Notes under the pieces: generated by a model
What the model saw: only the letters and a program-made list of their open reading frames with translations
The model's database searches: none
What the model was told of the DNA's origin: nothing
Shown: piece after piece, positions 7,058 through 9,418 of the stretch
Numbering within the stretch: the first letter of the stretch is position 1
How the letters are laid out: every line of letters begins with the position of its first letter
Assembly: GCA_035559295.1 (NCBI GenBank)
Contig: DATMBL010000291.1
Location: 1 to 9,418, forward strand
Source of the DNA: DATMBL01 sp035559295
GTDB lineage: Bacteria; Desulfobacterota; Binatia; UBA9968
Reading direction: 5' to 3'
Length of the DNA stretch: 9,418 nt
Position numbers and translations under genes: made by a program

Positions 7058-7099
7058 AATTGACTGCAAAAGTAATATAAGCTCTATACTTAGTCAATT
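7058..7099. repeat. Inverted repeat spanning the tolQ-pgk divergent promoter region
   Basis: AATTGACT at 7058-7065 and its perfect complement AGTCAATT at 7092-7099 face each other across 26 bp of AT-rich DNA. Each arm contains TTGACT, a near-consensus -35 hexamer, pointing inwards on its own strand. The symmetry may simply reflect two facing promoters, or be an operator. CAATTG at 7095-7100 recurs at 7107-7112. Confidence 0.5.
7060..7090 (+). promoter_or_regulatory. Candidate sigma70-type promoter for pgk-tpiA-secG
   Basis: TTGACT at 7060-7065 (5 of 6 to the -35 consensus) and TATACT at 7085-7090 (5 of 6 to the -10 consensus) are separated by 19 bp, longer than the ideal 17. Transcription would begin near 7097 and give a leader of about 60 nt before the pgk ATG. 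This is a prediction from hexamers alone. Confidence 0.45.
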
Positions 7100-7102
7100 G
7101 AA
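7069..7102 (-). promoter_or_regulatory. Candidate sigma70-type promoter for the tol-pal block
   Basis: Read on the minus strand, two arrangements are possible. TTGACT (7092-7097) lies 17 bp from a weak -10 TACTTT (7069-7074). TTCAAT (7097-7102) lies 17 bp from a better -10 TATATT (7074-7079). Either would start transcription near 7062-7068, some 20 nt upstream of tolQ, and either overlaps the candidate pgk promoter on the other strand. Confidence 0.4.
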
Positions 7103-7142
7103 AACCCAATTGTCACCCGTTGGCGCGGGCTTTCGCTGCGTC

Positions 7143-7150
7143 GGAAGGGA
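7143..7150 (+). promoter_or_regulatory. Ribosome binding site of pgk
   Basis: GGAAGGGA lies 7 nt before the ATG at 7158. It supports this start over in-frame upstream codons, the frame being open from before 7029, inside the promoter region and tolQ. Confidence 0.7.
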
Positions 7151-7157
7151 AAGCTTT

Positions 7158-8336
7158 ATGATCCGTGAAGTCGGAGAGTTGGCGCTCGAGGGAAAGACGG
7201 TATTTTTGCGCGTCGATTTCAACGTGCCGATCGCTGGCGGAAAAGTGGCCGAGGCGCACCGGATCGAGAGCGCTCTGCCGACGATCCGCTTGATCCTTGC
7301 GCGCGCGCGCAAACTCGTGCTTGCGTCGCATCTCGGGCGGCCGGATGGGAAAGTGGTGGCGAAGTACAGCCTTGCTCCCGTGCGTGATCATCTCGAAGCT
7401 CTGCTCGGGGAATCCGTGGCTCTGGCGCCGGCGGCCGTCGGAGCCGAAGCGGAAGCGATGGTCCGGCGTCCCGACCTTCGGGTCGTATTGCTCGAAAACC
7501 TGCGTTTTCACGAAGGCGAAGAGGCGAACGATCCTGCTTTCGCGCGGGCACTGGCCGCGCTCGCCGACGTTTACGTCAACGACGCCTTCGGCGCCGCCCA
7601 CCGGGCGCACGCTTCGATTGCAGCGATTACCGCCTTTTTTCGCGAGAAAGCCGCCGGGCTGCTGATGCACAAAGAACTCACCTACCTTTCGCGCGTGATT
7701 TCCGGACCCGAAAAGCCGTTCGTTTTGATACTGGGCGGCGCGAAGGTCTCCGACAAGATCGGCGTTATCAAGAACCTGCTGCCTAAAGTGAACTCGCTGC
7801 TGATCGGCGGCGGGATGGCATACACGTTCTTGAAAGCGCGCGGAGTCGAGGTCGGCATGTCCCTGTTGGAGGAGGACAAGATCGGTCTCGCGCGAGAGCT
7901 TATGCTCCAGGCCGCGCGCGCCGGCGCCAACCTGGCCCTGCCGGAAGATCATGTAACCGGCGACTCGGAAAACCGTCACCCGCAGATTTCGGGACCGGCG
8001 ATCGCGGCAGACCGGCGCGGTCTCGACATCGGACCAAAGACGATTGCAACGTTCAGCCGTGAAATCGAAAAAGCGCGCACCGTGCTCTGGAACGGCCCGG
8101 TCGGATTGTTCGAGCTCGAGCCGTACGATCGCGGCACGAGCGCGCTCGCGCGCGTTCTCGCGGACAACCATCCGCGCCTCGTCAGCGTGATCGCCGGCGG
8201 CGACACCGTTGCCGCCGTGTCGAAGGCCGGCGTCGAAGACCGTATCACCCATCTGTCGACCGGGGGCGGCGCAACGCTCGAATATCTCGAAGGGCGAGAG
8301 CTTCCGGGCATCGCCGCTCTCGAGGAGCGGCGATGA
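7158..8336 (+). CDS. pgk: Phosphoglycerate kinase
   Basis: This cytoplasmic glycolytic enzyme transfers phosphate between 1,3-bisphosphoglycerate and ADP. The protein has 392 residues, the standard length. The N-terminal substrate domain shows RVDFNVP at 18-24, HR at 34-35, SHLGRP at 57-62, ENLRFHEGEE at 113-122 and NDAFGAAHRAHAS at 141-153. The C-terminal nucleotide domain shows GGAKVSDKIGVI at 193-204, NGPVGLFE at 312-319, GGDTVAAV at 347-354 and STGGGATLEYLEG at 367-379. The ATG at 7158 is chosen because the protein then begins with the usual short leader before RVDFN and has a good Shine-Dalgarno. The stop overlaps the tpiA start by 4 nt. A gap (GAPDH) gene, often just upstream of pgk, is not here: the divergent tolQ occupies that side. 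Confidence 0.98.
   Translation: MIREVGELALEGKTVFLRVDFNVPIAGGKVAEAHRIESALPTIRLILARARKLVLASHLGRPDGKVVAKYSLAPVRDHLEALLGESVALAPAAVGAEAEAMVRRPDLRVVLLENLRFHEGEEANDPAFARALAALADVYVNDAFGAAHRAHASIAAITAFFREKAAGLLMHKELTYLSRVISGPEKPFVLILGGAKVSDKIGVIKNLLPKVNSLLIGGGMAYTFLKARGVEVGMSLLEEDKIGLARELMLQAARAGANLALPEDHVTGDSENRHPQISGPAIAADRRGLDIGPKTIATFSREIEKARTVLWNGPVGLFELEPYDRGTSALARVLADNHPRLVSVIAGGDTVAAVSKAGVEDRITHLSTGGGATLEYLEGRELPGIAALEERR
8322..8327 (+). promoter_or_regulatory. Ribosome binding site of tpiA inside pgk
   Basis: GAGGAG near the end of pgk lies 5 nt before the tpiA ATG, which overlaps the pgk stop in an ATGA. This arrangement favours termination-reinitiation coupling while still allowing independent initiation. 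Confidence 0.65.
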
Positions 8337-9088
8337 CGCCGGCGCTGGTTGTGGGTAACTGGAAAATGCACGGGACCCAGGCGGAAGGTCTCGCGCTCGT
8401 CCGCAACCTCGCCGCCGCGCTCGGGGCGCAGCCGCCGCGCGCAACCGTTGCCGTGGCGCCGCCGTTCACCTCCCTTGCGGCAATCGGCGCCGCCCTGAGC
8501 GCTACCCCGATTCTCCTGGCGGCGCAAAATTGCCACTGGGAGGAATCGGGCGCGTTCACCGGAGAAGTGAGTCCATTGATGCTTCGCGACGTGGGCTGTC
8601 GTTTCGTGATCGTCGGCCATTCCGAGCGGCGCCACGTTTTTCGTGAGGATGACCATGCGGTCGCGCGCAAAGTATCGGCCGCGCTCCGCCACGGCTTACG
8701 GCCGATTTTGTGCGTTGGCGAGACCCTCGCCGAGCGGCGTTCGCGCCGGACGTTCAACGTCATCGCGCGCCAACTCCGCGCCGCGTTGAAGGAGCTGGAC
8801 GAAAGTGCTATACGACAGATTGAAATCGCCTATGAGCCGGTTTGGGCGATCGGCACCGGCCAGAACGCAACTCCTGAGCAAATCTCCGAGGTTCATCAAC
8901 GTATCCGCCGTTTGCTCGCCGATCGATTCGGCCCTCACGGCGGCGCGGCGGTGCGTATCCTCTACGGTGGGAGCGTGAAACCGGAAAACGCTCCGGAGCT
9001 GGCGGGCGCCGGAGACGTCAATGGTTTTCTCGTCGGCGGGGCGAGCTTAAAAGCGGAAACGTTTGTTCCCATCGCCCGGTGCTTTTGA
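8333..9088 (+). CDS. tpiA: Triosephosphate isomerase
   Basis: The enzyme interconverts dihydroxyacetone phosphate and glyceraldehyde 3-phosphate in glycolysis and gluconeogenesis, normally as a cytoplasmic dimer. The 251-residue TIM barrel is of normal length. Key residues are all present: Asn9 and Lys11 in GNWKM, AQNCHWEESGAFTGEVS at 64-80 at the dimer interface, catalytic His96 in GHSERR, catalytic Glu168 in AYEPVWAIGTG (166-176, which includes the mobile loop), and the phosphate-binding YGGS at 211-214 and GG at 235-236. The segment after GETLAER (RSRRTFNVI, 136-144) is more basic than the common E-x-G-x-T pattern but lies outside the active site. It is coupled to pgk by overlap and followed after 13 nt by secG. 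Confidence 0.98.
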   Translation: MTPALVVGNWKMHGTQAEGLALVRNLAAALGAQPPRATVAVAPPFTSLAAIGAALSATPILLAAQNCHWEESGAFTGEVSPLMLRDVGCRFVIVGHSERRHVFREDDHAVARKVSAALRHGLRPILCVGETLAERRSRRTFNVIARQLRAALKELDESAIRQIEIAYEPVWAIGTGQNATPEQISEVHQRIRRLLADRFGPHGGAAVRILYGGSVKPENAPELAGAGDVNGFLVGGASLKAETFVPIARCF

Positions 9089-9101
9089 GGCAATATCCGA
9101 G

Positions 9102-9418
9102 ATGCTGATCGTCATTACAATCGTTCATGTGCTGGTATGCATCGGCCTGATCCTGGTGGTGTTGCTGCAGACCGGTAAGGGCGCCGAGGTGGGCGCTGTG
9201 TTCGGCGGCTCCAGCTCGACAATCTTCGGCAGCAGCGGAGCGGGAAATTTTTTGACGCGGCTCACGACCGGAATGGCGATCGTGTTCATGATCACCTCTC
9301 TCACTTTGGGCTACTTCTCGAGCCGGCCGGGCGCGAGCATTTTCGACAACCGCGCCGCGCCCGCGGGCCCTGTGGGAGGGCCGGCGGCTCCGGCCAGAGA
9401 AGGCGCTGATGGCGGCTC
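9102..9418 (+). CDS. secG: Preprotein translocase subunit SecG (3' end cut by window edge)
   Basis: SecG is the small inner-membrane subunit of SecYEG that assists SecA-driven protein export. The ATG at 9102 opens a frame that runs 105 codons to the window edge with no stop. Two membrane helices are predicted at about 2-22 and 56-72. Between them lies the conserved loop with LLQTGKGAEVGAVFGGSSS at 21-39, then IFGSSGAGNFLTRLT at 41-55. The remainder (about 73 on) is an Ala/Pro/Gly-rich tail typical of SecG proteins outside enterobacteria. The nearest Shine-Dalgarno-like GAGG (9087-9090) overlaps the tpiA stop and is 11 nt away, so coupling to tpiA is likely. Placement after pgk-tpiA is a widespread conserved order. 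The length of the missing C-terminus is unknown. Confidence 0.95.
   Translation, partial: MLIVITIVHVLVCIGLILVVLLQTGKGAEVGAVFGGSSSTIFGSSGAGNFLTRLTTGMAIVFMITSLTLGYFSSRPGASIFDNRAAPAGPVGGPAAPAREGADGG

Noticed and set aside
7029..7157. N-terminal extension of Pgk by 43 residues
   Set aside because: It would start inside tolQ and cover the promoter region; the family start and a good Shine-Dalgarno lie at 7158.
7113..8444. A 443-codon open frame on the minus strand opposite pgk
   Set aside because: pgk is certain in the opposite direction; the long antisense frame follows from high GC at third codon positions.
9089..9101. Possible terminator between tpiA and secG
   Set aside because: The gap is 13 nt with no hairpin and no T-run; the genes appear to be cotranscribed.

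Overview
The window is about 9.4 kb of high-GC bacterial DNA, densely coded, with eleven genes in two divergent blocks. Both edges cut a gene. It encodes a complete Tol-Pal envelope system (tolQRAB-pal-cpoB), so the organism is diderm (Gram-negative). The order pgk-tpiA-secG, the form of Pal (GHCDDRGT motif, two Cys near the C-terminus) and a lipoprotein-type CpoB recall Deltaproteobacteria and neighbouring uncultured phyla (Desulfobacterota, Binatota or Methylomirabilota type). That placement is inference and would need a tree.

Minus-strand block, read right to left from about 7044 to 1: tolQ, tolR, tolA, tolB, pal, cpoB, ribF and an rluD-family pseudouridine synthase that runs off the left edge. 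Spacing is tight: tolR and tolA share one base, tolA-tolB are 4 nt apart, pal-cpoB 19 nt and ribF-rluD 6 nt. The larger gaps are tolB-pal (49 nt) and cpoB-ribF (93 nt). TolQ/TolR form the proton-driven motor in the inner membrane. TolA transmits force across the periplasm to TolB and Pal. Pal anchors the outer membrane to peptidoglycan, and CpoB links this machine to cell-wall synthesis during division. RibF makes FMN and FAD, and the RluD-like enzyme modifies 23S rRNA; neither has a known part in Tol-Pal.

Plus-strand block, 7158 to the right edge: pgk and tpiA (glycolysis, 4-nt ATGA overlap), then secG (Sec translocase subunit), cut at the right edge. The 113-nt gap between tolQ and pgk is the only AT-rich stretch and holds overlapping divergent promoter candidates within an 8-bp inverted repeat.

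I see no mobile element, CRISPR array, RNA gene or phage/defence gene, and no undescribed system. The window is a conserved core-genome region. The points worth a second look are a predicted CpoB lipoprotein, ribF-rluD placed behind the tol-pal cluster, the symmetric divergent promoter region, and the uncharged N-terminus of TolB.
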